Assembly (NCBI GenBank): GCA_013365325.1
Contig: JABVXV010000095.1
Span: 1-64,000 of the forward strand
Direction: 5' to 3'
Origin: Dipetalonema caudispina
Taxonomy: Eukaryota > Nematoda > Chromadorea > Rhabditida > Onchocercidae
DNA length: 64,000 nt
The notes under the pieces are model-generated. The model was not told the origin of the DNA. It ran no database searches and worked only from the letters and a program-made list of their open reading frames with translations. A program made the translations under genes and the position numbers. Below are positions 11,420 to 24,883 of this stretch, piece after piece. Every line of letters starts with the position of its first letter. The first letter of the stretch is position 1.

Positions 11420-14400
11420 TGCTGACATTTGAAAGAGCAAACCGCAAACTAATTTAATCTATCTATATATATATATATCTGTATGTGTATTAGTTTCAAT
11501 TTTAAAGTTGCTAACGAAGCTTGATTATTTCAAACTTTATCTCTACGAGAAAACACTAGAGAAGGAAGGAGAATGAGTATATAATGATCGGATGGATGAG
11601 CGTCTTAAATTTAAAATTCTTATATTTTCCTCTTCCTTAGAACATTAATCATTAACACAACAAACACATATTTCAACTATGTGTAGCTTAAGTTGCGTGC
11701 TTACGTTGAATTTTCGGACAGCATAAAAAATTGGAGAAACTTTTTAAAATAAAATCATATAATCCGTAAATTTTATTTTAATGTCATACAGTAAAAGAAA
11801 TAGATAAGATAAGCTCTTCGTTTCAAACCGAATCACAAGATTTTTTACATATTCGACGTTTCCAGAAATATTTTAGATAGAAGACTAAAAACAAGCTGCA
11901 CTTCATAATAATGTTTTTGTGATACAGTTTAATAGTAATATCTAAAGTGACATGACTTATTTCTGAATATGAGCTTCATTTTTCATTTTCAAAAAAAGAT
12001 TGGTATTAAATTTCGGAATTTTCGATCAACTTCCGGAATTCTTTTCGGAAAAAGTAACAAGTAAATAATTTATTTAAATAAGAATCAACAACTTTTTCGA
12101 AACCACTAAATCTTTCATCAAAATATGTCACTCATGCAGATGAAAACTTTTTCTGCGGAATAAAGTTTTCCAGAAGATTGGAGATGCAATACATCTTTCG
12201 TATCTTTAAGTCTTCCTTTCAATCTTTTTTGCTACTAGTAGGAACATTGAGATGAACAGATATGTAAAGTTGAGTAAGGAAGAAAATAGATAATCGTAGA
12301 AACAATTAATTTTTTTTCCTTCTGTAATACATATCGACTGATATATTTGCTTTTAAAAGTTCAATCAAAATGCATTTGAAATTGAATTCAATACTGACAA
12401 GCAATGAGCAAGGAGCCAAAAAGTTCGAGTATTCCCAGCCAAAAAATTTCATTTACTATATCTCGTTGGTATTATTTCATGACTAAATTAATTGCCAAAC
12501 TGAATATATTTTGAGTTTCTTTGTAATAAACAGCAACATTAAATCTCAAGTAATGACAAAATGATTCCAATCAGAAACACGAAGAAAATAAACCATAAAG
12601 ACTTTGGGCAAAATTTTTCTCTTTAAATAAATTTAAAAAATCATCTTTCATAACAATTCTAGCAAGCAAAACCAGTTTCTTCTATACTTTTGACGAAAAT
12701 TTCTTATGAAAAGCTTTTTTATAAATTAATTCAAATCAAATTTCAAATAAAATTTGAAGAACAGCGTAGAATCATACTTTGCAGTTTGTTGCCTTATGCA
12801 CATTAAAGTATATTTTGTTGGCATATTACGAGCTAAAAACCTGATTTAATTATGCTATAAAATAATGATTGAATGAACTGTAATTGATACAAATAATCAC
12901 CATAGCTTGAAGTACAAAATTCACACCATATGCAAAGTTAGCTCATTTATCACAGCAAGTGGGACAGATTAATTTAAGTTTTCAACTTCAAATCTACATT
13001 TCAACTGAAAAGAATTTCTTTGATTGGGTTCATTTCAACAGTACTCAATTAGTAAATGAGATATTTGCGTCGCAATCATCGTTATTATAATTTTTTCACA
13101 CTTAAAAATTTGCAGGAATGGTGTTGCGCTTTAAAAGTTAAGACTTATCCTACTAGTGGAAGCATATATACAAATATTAGTGTACAATTTAATTAGTGTA
13201 AATAAAACATTTTTGTAGACGTACGTTAGAGCAACGTTTTGACATATATGCATAAAGAATAAACATTTATCCCTTCTCTTGTCCTAAACCGTTTGGGAGT
13301 TTTAAACAAGTGCAAATTTGTGAAATGTGACAAGCGAAAAGAGAAGGAAGAGATAATATATGGGTAGATTAGGAGCCAAGCGGAGAATTCAATCAGTACT
13401 AATCAAGCTTCTCCTTCCCTCAGGACCTAGCAAATAGGCAGTTTTCATGCAGTATCCTTCACTGCACTTGCTAATTCAATATATGTCTGTATTTGGACAT
13501 CTCGTGCTGTATGAGTCATTTCTCTGAAATTTTAGATAACTCAATTCAGAAGCCACTAGCCTGGATCCATTCAAGGAAAAGGATTCGGTTCGTCTAATTA
13601 GAAAGCTCTTAAAATAAGATTGAACGAAAGCGTATATTTTTTTATCGCTATCTGTTTCCTGAAACGATTTCCCACATGTTGCTTCACATTAAATAGTGAG
13701 CATACTTTTATGTACTTTTATGAAAATTTCCTTTCATCTACGGAGAAGGAGTTGTTCACCATATTATATGAGGTAATGGATAACTGTTGTAAAATAAAAA
13801 AGAATTTAATAAATTACCACAGGTCATCCAGATGTCTATTTACTTTAATTTCTATAAAAGCAATCAAAAATAAGTTTAATATGGATAGTTCCATCAGTGA
13901 AAGTTAATTAATGAGGAATTTGAAAGAAGAGCAAATACGTATGAAAGGAGAAAAAAAGCTGACAGAACAAAACGACTCAGTGCTAAGGAGATTATCTTTA
14001 CCTTTCAGTTTTATTGATGACCAGGAACGAGTTGAATTCACTTTTGCGCCAATGATGACAAAAATAATCTCACAGGAAAAAATCTTCAAATCGTCATCAG
14101 TAAGTGTAGAAGAAAAAGCCTAACAAGTCATTAAGATAATTAGACGATCAATCGCCTCCCATTAAGACAACCATAATAAAAATAACTTCCTTCATAAATC
14201 TTCTGTTGAATTGATAGCCAAACGAGCCAATAGACTAAACTGAGTTAAACGCTGATATAGAGACCTCCTTAATATTCAGCAGTGGCACAACAAACGAAAG
14301 AGACATTACATTGAATTTATAAACAATACCTGTATTTGTACAAGTACAGAAAGAAAATAATGCTGACCTATCCATGATCTGGCTCACTGGTCCTAAAATT

Positions 14401-17400
14401 CTAAAAGGTAGGAAAATAGCTTATTTCTCTTTTCCAACCCATTACTACAAAAACTATTTTTGTGGGTCACTACAAAATTCGATGAAAAATTTGTTGGTGA
14501 AGGCCTTTCTCATTGACAATTCTCGCCCTTTAGGTAAACCATTATACGAGTGATAGGTAATAAGCTATGATATCTTAACACCGTATTAAAAGATTACTTT
14601 CATTATTGCGAACGAATCGATACTACCACATTAGGGGTTTGGAAGTAAAAATAAGCAATTTCGGCATTTCGCACAGAAAGATAATTCCAGTGATAATCAC
14701 AATTTCCATGAACTTCATAATAGTAGCACAATTTTGAAAATGATTTATCCATGACGTTTTCAGTTTTATGTTTCACCAGAATAATGTTGTTATACTACGA
14801 TATTGATAATCAAACCAAATACATCAAAATATATTCATAAATTAAAAAATGAAATAGTGAGAAGACAAACCCAAAATATGAATTAATTAAAATAAGTAAG
14901 TGGAAGAAAGAATCCATAAGGATTAGTAGGAAACTTAGCAACGAATTCATAAATGATTTTGTGAGACATTTTAAAACTGAGAGAATTAAAGTGAGAAGAA
15001 ACTGCCACCCAGCTGGTCATCTAAAGCATTAATTTTTCAATTACTTGATATAAAATCAAAATTTCCTTTATTAAAACCAATTGTCTGTAAGTTAAAGCAA
15101 TCATCACTTTTGGCTTTTGAGTTAATAACGTTAATAATTAATAAATTGCAATAAACGACGGTTCTGTTCAAGATAGCCTAATTTCGTCGCTTCACAGATC
15201 TCATCAAACCGATTTTACCTTTGTTAAATGCAAGTAACTCTTCCATTATATTTTAGACATTTAAGCAGATCATTAGAAAATTTTATATTAAATGCTAAAT
15301 GTTTAATATGTATGTATCTAACCAGAACAACACCACAATTGGTGAAGGAATTATATCGATTCAGCGGTACCGTCCAACAGTATTTCTATTTCGATACTTA
15401 ATTTATAAAAATTTATATGGAAAGTGTTTTTAATTACAATAGTTTCAAAGAGATCAATCATTTAAAGGATGAGAAACATGTAATAAATTCTACAAATGGA
15501 GTGATGACCATCCCAAAAATCCTAGTGAGAAAGCAAAGACGAATATACGTTCTTCAAAGTGGCCAAGATCTTACATCTAGAGCCTAACCAAATCAATTTA
15601 ACATTTCATCAAATTTTCAAGGGTACATAGAAAAAAAAAGTAAATGAAAATTTCGAAAACTTACAGAATGCTAGTGAAAATCAAATTACGGAAATGAAAT
15701 GTAGTGGTTTGAAAGTTCTAAATTGAAATAAACAAATTGGCATTGAGTAGTTTCTATATTTGTTAGAGGATACTAGAATCCTAAAAAATTCTAAATTTTT
15801 GAGATCTGAAAGAACAAATTTTCAAGTGAATTGCAATTAAAACTTCTTGTAGAAGAAGAAATGATGAGTTTGTATCTTCCTCATTTTTTCTTTTTTCAAG
15901 AATAGCTTCCATCAAAATCTTTTCATATTTAAATGGAGAAAGGAAAGCCCAAATTGTATTCTCTTGCCTTCAAAAATATTTTTCATTCTTTATCACTGCG
16001 CTTTATTCTTCCTTAATCAACCTCTCTAGATGAGATAATAATTTTGTTCAGGAAGATTTCCGCACTAATTATGCAAACTTCATCAACAAACAACATAAGT
16101 GCATTGAATTTTGAATATGATGTAAAGAAAGATGAAAAGAGAAGAAAGAAATGGCAGTGTTTTTAAGGATTTCAAATTCATTTTAACTTCTATTAAAGAG
16201 ATAACTGTAATTAAAAAACCAACTTTTCTTTTTTTCTCCACGCATTATGCTTCACTTCACTTCAGCTTTTCTGTTGGAATAAGTTTATATCGCCATTACT
16301 AAAACAAATGTCAAACGTATTGCTTCAATAGCCAAATGCGCCCTTCATCAATGAAATCATTCAGCTGCTCTCATTGTTTGTGTCAGAGTTTGGATAATTC
16401 TTCCTGAAAATCTGGAAGAATGTTTCTGAATATATTTTGGAAAACAAGAAATGTTAGAAATAATTATTGACGCAAACCATATGTTAGTATATAAGAGGAT
16501 AACAGCTGGTGAGGAAAATGGAAACGAGGAAAGGCAATGATGAAAAAGTTTTGGGCATTGAAGAAAAGCCACAGATAGTATCTAAGGTTGTTTCTAGTGC
16601 ATTATTATTGTATTCAGAATTTAGAATACCATTTGAAACCTTTTATAACAATTTTAAATTCCTGCAATTATAACTTTTGAGAAAAATATTATGGCAAGAA
16701 TTTTAGTTCGAATCAAATTTCAGGTAAACATTTTCTTACACAGATACCAAAGAATTGTTGAGAAATTATGCAAAATTTTGATGGTTCATACAGAACAGTC
16801 ATTTGTAGTGCCAAATAGTTTAGCATTTTTTCTTTGTAAAGAGAGTTCCTTCTAGATTTTAATTTTTAATTTACAGATTTAAAATTCTAGTTATAACTGA
16901 TAAAGGAATATTTGGTAATATTTAGAAATGATAGAAGTATAATGGGTTACTACTTGTGATAAGTAACAACAAGATATATCTCGTAGAAAAGATTACAATG
17001 AAAGATATCGACGAAGTTAATTATATTATATTCATTCGCCTTAGAAACTTGGAGGCAACCAGTGATTGTATTATTTCAAAGAAAGAAAGATATGTTTTTA
17101 TCTAAGTGTTACACGGTGACAAAATACTGTCCAACATTATACCACAAAACTCCATGAACCAATGGTTTACTTCTTATCGTCAAAGTACAACGAACACTAA
17201 AGATAATATGAAAGGATACACTTACATTTAGAAATTACCTCTCAGATCTCCAAGAGCAAAGTAGACGATCGTAAACAACTACAGTTAAGTTAAGCAAATT
17301 TATTTCGTTTATTTGTGTGACTGAGAAGACATTTATGAGTTATAGTTAGGAAGTTAGACTACAAGTAACTAAAAAAAAAAAAATAAATGAAATATTTCCT

Positions 17401-18015
17401 CTGTTTACTCTCTGAGTGCTAAAATGGGTGTAAGGAAATGTTCGATCTTCGTTTTCGTTTTAGGAAGATTTGAAAGAAAAATATGTCTTTCTTTTACTTT
17501 ATGTTTTCTCTTATTCTGAAACAGATAACTAACAATACTAATGGACTTTCATAAATAAATTTGGCTCTTTTGTTCTTTCCAAGAACAATCTAAGGAGAAA
17601 TAAGGACAAAAGTGAAAGTTAAAATTATTTTTGTAGCAGAAAGTTAGCAAAACACAACAAAAAAGTCATCTAACCATATTTCATATGCTAAAATTTAAAC
17701 TTTAATAAGTTTGTGAGACAAAACTGACATTGTCACAATTCATTGAGTTTCTCACGGTAATTAATAAATCATACCTCCTGCTGAGGTACTATCAATCTCA
17801 ATTTCATTCATACCGAACATGCCATTTTCCATTGAAGTCAGAAGTTTTCATTATTAAGTTAAACGAAATTTTATGAAATCCCAAAAGAGATCCTCAAAGA
17901 AAGGGGAAGAAATGTGCCGAGGATTCTGAGATATTGAGAATAGAAAAGTGAATAAAGAAAGAAGCGATCTCTTAAATTTCACCTTTCGTGGGGGAGAAAT
18001 GAGGATGGGTGAAGG
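11420..18015. other. gene-free stretch
   Basis: AT-rich DNA with a short TA run at about 11461-11478. Open frames at 13620-13907 and 13911-14123 (plus) are unlinked to any recognisable exon chain; the second ends near a donor-like GTAAGT at 14100. I see no RNA gene or transposon. Confidence 0.4.
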
Positions 18016-19429
18016 GAGAGAGAGAGAGAGAGAGATGCTAGTTTTTTTGTGAAATTGCTTGCGAAAGCATTCCGATGGAAAGGGCAAGAGGGTAATGATG
18101 CTGCTTATCTTCAGAATTCGGAACTGTCAACAATTCGAGGAACATCTGAGATTACTCAAAAAATTTTTAATGATGTTTTTTTTTTTTTCTGTAGAAATGC
18201 TTGAATGGCAACAGTAAAGAAGTGTTTTATGACCTTTTACTGGCATTTCTGTCTAAGCAAATATTCTCAGAGATATTATTTTTTATGTATTGTTTCGCTT
18301 CATTAGTCTTATTAGATGATAGATTCATAGGTGTTTGATAATTTTTGAACAACCAGATTTCATCATTCCATCATGAATTGATATTTCCTTGAGATGTAAT
18401 ATGATTTGCTTTAGTGACCTTATACTGCACACTTCTACTTAAAGTCCAAAATGAAAGATTAAATTTTAATTTTTCTCGAAAATTCGCTTTTTTGCTAACA
18501 TGCATAAATATTTTTCACAAATTAAAATTTGTGAAAGGTTAACGAAACTAGAGAGGGAGAGAGAGAGAGAGAGGAAAAAGCAGATAAAACTGAACCGCCA
18601 TCGAATGATTCATATGATTAGGCATTTGTTATATCATAATGTATAATAAAAAAGAATTATGTGCACTAATCATGAGTATATCGGAAAATTCACTGCAATG
18701 AAATCAACAAAAAATAAAGTATAGGTTTAGTAATCATGCAGGATAGTATAATAATGTTACGGTTATTGTCATGATAATAATCGTAACAAGTGACAATTCA
18801 ATTAATGGTTGTCACAAGGATAACTGTGATAGTAACAATAATAATGATGCTGATTCCGATGATAAAGATGATAGTAATTTAATTTTAAGGTGATGGTAAA
18901 GTCCCTAAAATAAGAATAAATACATGATCAATTATAATTTGAAATTGTGCATGCTTTATGGGAATCATGTGAAGAAAAAAGAAACCAGTTCCCTTCTTTG
19001 TCAAAATTCCCCTTAACATGTATAAGGAAGATTGTAGTAGTTTCTTGAATTCTCGAAGAGGATTCAGGATTTCCCGAACAACAACATATTATTATATTCC
19101 GTTGTTGTAATGACAATAGCTTGGGCATGCCATAATGTCGGATTACATTTGCAGTCAATCTCGCTACTATCCGCGCTTATTCCAATTGACCATAAAAGTG
19201 GAAATAATGGGAAAGAAGTGAAGCGGAAGCTTTAACGCAGTATAATGGACATAATTTACTACCAACCATACCCGAAGCGACTATTTACTCCGCTTTAAGC
19301 ACTTATCACTCCCTGCCCTTTCTTTATTAACCACATTTTTCAATTTGCTTCATTTATTTTAATTTATAAACTAAGTCGTGAAAAACTTCACTTAGTAAAG
19401 AATGATCCTCTCTCTCTCTCTCTCTCTCT
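18016..19429. repeat. cluster of GA/CT tracts and near-palindromes
   Basis: Pure GA tract at 18016-18035, a second at about 18550-18573, and a CT tract at 19407-19429 in opposite orientation. Between them are an 11-bp perfect inverted repeat (18513-18536, TTTCACAAATT with a 2-base centre), a 32-base near-palindrome with two mismatched pairs (18756-18787), a 7-bp stem with 12-base loop (18790-18815, GTGACAA/TTGTCAC), and degraded ATA/ATG triplet repeats near 18825-18880. No gene was found here. Confidence 0.85.
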
Positions 19430-22400
19430 GTTAAATGAATTATCACTTTGCTGCACTTGTTTTACATAAATGTTTGCTGTGCATGTAGTGATGTTGAGTA
19501 AGGTCAAGTCTGCGCAAACGTATATATTTAAAATTCAAAAATCCAATGCTTTAAGTTAGTTTTTAAGCTTTGTAAATAACTACGCAAATTTGGCATGCGT
19601 TTGAAAAATGCATTGAAGAAGTGCAAATGATTATTTCACACCTAGCCTAAATCATGTGATTTTTGAGATAACAGCGCAGAATTTGATATTAAAATTCACC
19701 GCCCTTTTCCTCTTTATCTTTTCCAAGGAGAGCTATGGCTCATAAAATTGAATTATTGTTTTTAAATTTAAATAAGTGATAAAACAAGTAATTCCAGTTA
19801 CTGGATTTATCCAGTGCATCACAAAAAAATTTTAATAAAAATATCAAATTTTCAGTTTTCTGGTTAACTTTCTTGATGGCATTTGACAAGAAAATCAAAT
19901 TAATAGGAATGTGAAGTTCCTGAGGTATCCAAATCTTACGCTCAATCTTTAGAGTTATATTATTTTAATAATCCATATAACTGATCAAGCAAAATTTCAC
20001 TGAATTAATTAATGTAATGTGAACAGTAACAGATAAGGCTGCAGAAAGAGGGGATGAAATTACTTGCAAGCAAACATTAAGTATCGATGAAATAATCTCA
20101 ATAGAAAAATTGCATCCTTCTTTTCGTTATTGTTCAATACCAAGATATGCGGAAAGAAAAATCAAAGAGTTGCATTACCATTTCAGGTAGGTAGTGAAAG
20201 GTAATTCATAAATTAAGGTAATACAGCAGGAAAGATTCGTATCAATTTGATTTATAGCCACAAAAGAAACTGCGAGAATGCAAGATTTTAGCTCTTCATA
20301 AAACAATGATTTGTTAATTTCTCTGTAAGGGCGGATGTTTCAAAGAGAGCAAGAAAAAAAAAATCACATAAAAGGATTTAAAACAACTGAAAGGATAAGC
20401 CTATGAAAGGACTGGCATAAAAAAATATTTTAAGTAGAAAGTTATTTTGATCAGAGAAGATTATGGATGTAAGCGACCGTCGAAACAGGGACAATATTTG
20501 ATTGGCATTAGGACAGAGCATTCCTGACAGATTGTTTGCTATCCTTCAGAGCTAATCAGTTTTGACTTGAAGCTAAGCAGATCTATTCAAATAAACATGA
20601 CTGAGATGATAGCGAAATGTTATTCTTACTCATCGTTTGTTTTGTCACTGTCTTGATTTATGCAAATTAAGAAAGATTTAATGTACTATAATAAAGTCTG
20701 ATAACATCGAAATGATATGATATGTGAGATGATGATGGCACTAACACACTAACTCCATGCAATATTAAATATATCCAACCCTTTAATTTGTTTCAAATTT
20801 TGATGATAATAATCAAAAATCTTCTGCGGCTAATCGAGTAATATATTATGAGTGATTTATACGACTCTTCCTTCATTTTATTCTTTAGTATTCTTCGCTG
20901 CACTCAGACTACAGGCAATCTAAATGATTTATTGCCGAAGTTAATCTTTACTAATTAAAGATTTGATTTTTTACGACTCTAATGAATTTTTATTGGAATT
21001 TTCAAACTCCACTAAGAACCATTAAAAAATTCAGTAAAAGTAAGAACAGGACCTCTCAATTCCCCTCAAATTAAGCTTTTCAAATATTTTGAAAACTGAA
21101 GATGAACAGAATTTTGAAATAACAAAACAACTGTATGTGCAGTTGGACTGTAAAAAACTGTCTTCTTCTCATCCATTTTGTGAAAATTTAAATTTTTGAA
21201 TATTTGCAAATAATGAATTGAGGAAAACTGTAAAAAAGAAGAAATCTTAAAAAAATAAAATTATTCTAAATTTTCGTTAGGGAAATGTGTATCTGTTAAA
21301 GTGAAACAGTGTTCAAGAAATGATATATCAATAAAATTTGTATTAGAATTGCTTCCATTTTTACCTCTTCTTGTAAGTATTGTACTATTCAATGTTCTAT
21401 TACATAGAAAAAAAGCGAATTTAAATATGAAGCTTAGTGATTCGAACTGAAAGTAATGAAAAACGAGAAACTAAAAGAGTAAGAAGTGAACTCAGCCGAG
21501 AATAAATAAAGCAGTAAATAAACTGAATAATGAATAGATTAATTAATTAACAATGAGTGAAGTGAAGGAAAAAAAAATGAAATGATAAAGGTATACGTAC
21601 TGTTGTTTATTCTTTTAAAAGTAATGAATTTTTAAAGTATAACAACCGCTATCCATTCTTACTCCTTTCATTTTAACAAAAACAATTCACTTGTTATAGC
21701 AAGATATTAACACCATAAAATTATGTATCTGTGGTAGAGAGGCAGCAGTGAAAGTATATTACCTGGTTTACTTTAGCCAAAATGAAGTCAAATTAATTCG
21801 AAATGTTTCAAAGATGGCATAACAACTATAATAAAAAGAAAATCTATTTGTTATAGCAATTAGTCATCGAATAAGAGATATCAATGGTATTATCGTTCTC
21901 CAAAGAATTCAAACCAATTGTTAATCCCGAATTTCGATCGCCTCTGATAGTTCTGGGTACAGTTGGATTCAGATAAGCTCGTGTAGGGTAAATTGCAACG
22001 TGGAAGCAAAGTGCAAACAATGCATGCAAAACTTGATCTCATCTATTGATAATTTGTTGCTAAGCTATGCTCGTGATCTTTGCATGAAACTAAAATGTCC
22101 ATATTAATCCTATGATGCTGGAAGAATTTAAATATTTTCAAACATAGTAAAAACAATCTCCTAAAATTTTCAACTTGACGGCTCTTCCTAAATAATCAGA
22201 TTTCATTTGACAAGAATCTAAGTATTCCAAATCATACAATTGAACAATAAGAGAATAATTTTTTGCTTTGTTAGATGTAAGATTAAAGATCAGTAATTGA
22301 AGCTTGGGTAAAAAATGAAGGATAAAAAATTTTACCTAAAATATGCTCAGAATAATTAGCAGTGAGGGGAAATAAATGCATGAGAGTAAACCTCCTTTCG

Positions 22401-22753
22401 GCTTAGATCAATGCCGAATTTTAAAATCATAAACTTTCAAACGCTAAAGAAACTTAAAGAAGTTTCGAAACATGGAGGAACTAATAATCGAATTTGAATT
22501 TAACAAAGAAAAGAGAGTGAAAGAGAATATTGAAAATTGACCATGAGGTTTCACTGGTAAATCTATGCTGTGAAACTATCAAGCTAGACTTATGGTGGTA
22601 ATGCTGCTCCTGCCAAATAAGACTCATAGTAATTAGCAACTCGAAGTGTGTGGCAGATTAGCTTATTGTCTGCATGACCCCTGAACCCTTTTAGGTTCTT
22701 GAAAAGATATGAGATGATGACATAATGGAAATTGACAGTAGGCACTCAAAGAC
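19430..22753. other. gene-free stretch
   Basis: No exon chain or RNA gene was recognised. A 61-codon minus-strand frame at 21844-22029 begins with a mildly hydrophobic stretch, but a second frame is open over the same bases, so I do not call it. Confidence 0.4.
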
Positions 22754-22784
22754 GTAAACAACTAAAAATTGATGAGTTGTTTAC
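22754..22784. promoter_or_regulatory. inverted pair of FOXO/DAF-16-type elements
   Basis: GTAAACAACT at 22754-22763 and AGTTGTTTAC at 22775-22784 are exact inverse complements separated by 11 bases. Each contains the canonical DAF-16 binding element TTGTTTAC (GTAAACAA on the other strand). The arrangement could be a paired forkhead site or just a hairpin. No gene is close, so its target is unknown. Confidence 0.45.
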
Positions 22785-24240
22785 AGCGAAAGGTCAGAAA
22801 GGCAGTCGAAATAGGCCCCTCCGTTTAATTCTTCTTTATTAATGAAAGCTATAGGTGTTATCCATCGCTTTAAGCCTAACTTAAACCTCATTTTCGAAGA
22901 AGAGAAGAAAAGAAAGATATTTTACGGAAGAATGGGCAATTGTGTTAAATACTTTAATTAGAAGAAAACGAAGGGATTCAAATGTGGGCAACGTAGAGTG
23001 TAAACTGTATTCAAATTTATTAAATGTAAGCAAATTTTTGAAGTATCTCTTCTATCACGTAAGCTCACGCTTTTTTTTCAAATTTTAGATGAAACTGAAT
23101 GAGCAGAAGTTTTCACAAAATCTTTACTATTTATTTCTATCAATTTTGATTTAATCAGAAGTATATCTTTTCGAACACAAATATTATGTTACGCTTCGAA
23201 ATTTGAAGAAAAGTCATTGTGTGAGTTATTTGTTATTAAATAATGATGGATAGAAAAGATGTATGAAAATGATTAGTTATGAAGATCCTGTTATTGTCAC
23301 ACAGTAATTCCTTCATTTTGCCAATAGATGATAGGGCTAAAATCTGCGTTAGATGAAAAATTCATTGAAATTTGACGATAAATTAAATTCAATAATTAAT
23401 TGAACAACTTTGAAGACAAGTAGTTGAAGAATGTTTCTAACGCTATGGACAAAATGATTTTTTTCTGCTGACATCGCTAAAGCATTTGACGTCATAAGTT
23501 GTTTTTGCCGTATGTTATCTCAAAGTAACAACTTCTATTAAAAATTCATTTTCAACACAAAAGCGTTTGGTCTCTATTTCAGATTATAAAATTATTTAGA
23601 AGTAATAAGTTGACAGGTTATTTGTAAACATTGAGTTCCTAATGAGGCTATTTTCAAAAAAATTAAAACAAATCCATCTCCTCAATTGCTCATTCTTAAC
23701 TTTCAAATAAAATTCAGTGATAGCGATGAAAATTTTGCCATTTCAGATATTGTCAAGGTTGCTAAAATCAGATTGGTTATTTATCGAGAATTTTAACAGA
23801 ATTTAAATATCGAAAATATCCATTTATCATTAACAATAAATAATAAAGAATTTTCCTGCGTCGCACCAAAAACAATGCAACTAATTATAATATTTTTGAC
23901 ACATTGCAAAAAGATTTTAGCTACTTAAAAATTATTTGTAAATATTTCTTAAATATATAAGTATAATGAAGCAAAAAAATATATGAATGACTGTACTGAA
24001 TCGATTTCCTTGCTTTGAGATATCAGAGGTCACTATGATCATATTTTACTATTAACATTTTTTTGGTTCCTTATATATTCAAATTATTAAGAAAGAAACA
24101 GTAGAAAGTACTAAGATCAATTTGAGCCTTAACGATTGCCTCATTCTATAAAATAGAAGCAAATTTGATAAGCTTGAAATTATTACGCACTTTTCTTGCC
24201 ACTCTCCAAATAAAATTGCTGGTCTAAATTTTGAAAAATC

Positions 24241-24367
24241 CGTAAAAATAGCAAATATTTTTAGTCAATTAACATTTATTGAAATATAATATAATATAAG
24301 TTAACCATATGAGGAAGAAGTAAGGCTTTGCATCTATAATTGACTAAAAATACTTGTTATTTTTATG
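24241..24367. repeat. 31-bp inverted repeat (foldback, MITE-like or hairpin RNA)
   Basis: Bases 24241-24271 and 24337-24367 are inverse complements at 28 of 31 positions, with a 65-base centre. The three differences are all transitions; in RNA read on the plus strand two become G-U pairs. There is no clear target-site duplication and no coding sequence inside. It could be a very small degraded MITE or the stem of a transcribed hairpin. Confidence 0.75.
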
Positions 24368-24791
24368 AACCTATAATAATGCTTTCTTGAATGATTTTTT
24401 CTTTAGTCTCTCGGAATTTCTAAGGGAATAAATAGTACAAATCATCACCTGTGGAAATTATATGAGAATAAAAAAATTTTAATTATGCAAAGTAGAAAGG
24501 GTTGAGAAGTATTAAGCGAAAGCATTGAATTGGAAAGAGTTGTTGTCAAAAAATGACTATTTATCATTGCTTTCAACAATATTTTTGCATGCCACAACCA
24601 GAAGCGTAGGCCTTTCTAACTTGAAAAGATCTCCTCCCCTTCCTAACACATTCATCTTTTCAGGTCCTTAACACTTTATTTGATTTTGCAAGATTTTTTT
24701 TTAAGACTTCATGAAATAACCTTTGCTATTGCCATCCAAAATATTTCAAAAAAGTCGAAATGTTATTGCTTTCTTTCTACTGGTAGATTTT

Positions 24792-24883
24792 ACATACTTT
24801 TACTCTATTCCTTTTATCCTACCAAGCAGGAGTTGGTTATCATTTCCACTTGCTAGGATGAAAAGAGCAAAGTAAAAGTATGT
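24792..24883 (+). ncRNA. microRNA-precursor-like hairpin
   Basis: Arms 24792-24826 and 24849-24883, 35 bases each, are joined by a 22-base loop. When read on the plus strand they form 29 Watson-Crick pairs, two U-G pairs and four single mismatches (one C-C, two C-A, one A-C). The last 13 pairs at the base (ACATACTTTTACT with AGTAAAAGTATGT) are perfect. Total length of 92 bases, arm length, small scattered bulges and a short loop are all as in nematode pre-microRNAs. I do not recognise either arm as a known family. Transcription from this strand is inferred; the minus strand would fold as well. Confidence 0.45.

Noticed and set aside
13620..14123. Two successive plus-strand frames (95 and 70 codons)
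   Set aside because: Stop codons separate them, no clear acceptor joins them, and both strands are open over the second.
21844..22029. Minus-strand frame starting with a weak signal-like segment
   Set aside because: A second frame over the same bases is also open, there is no splice donor or peptide-processing motif, and no trans-splice site precedes it.
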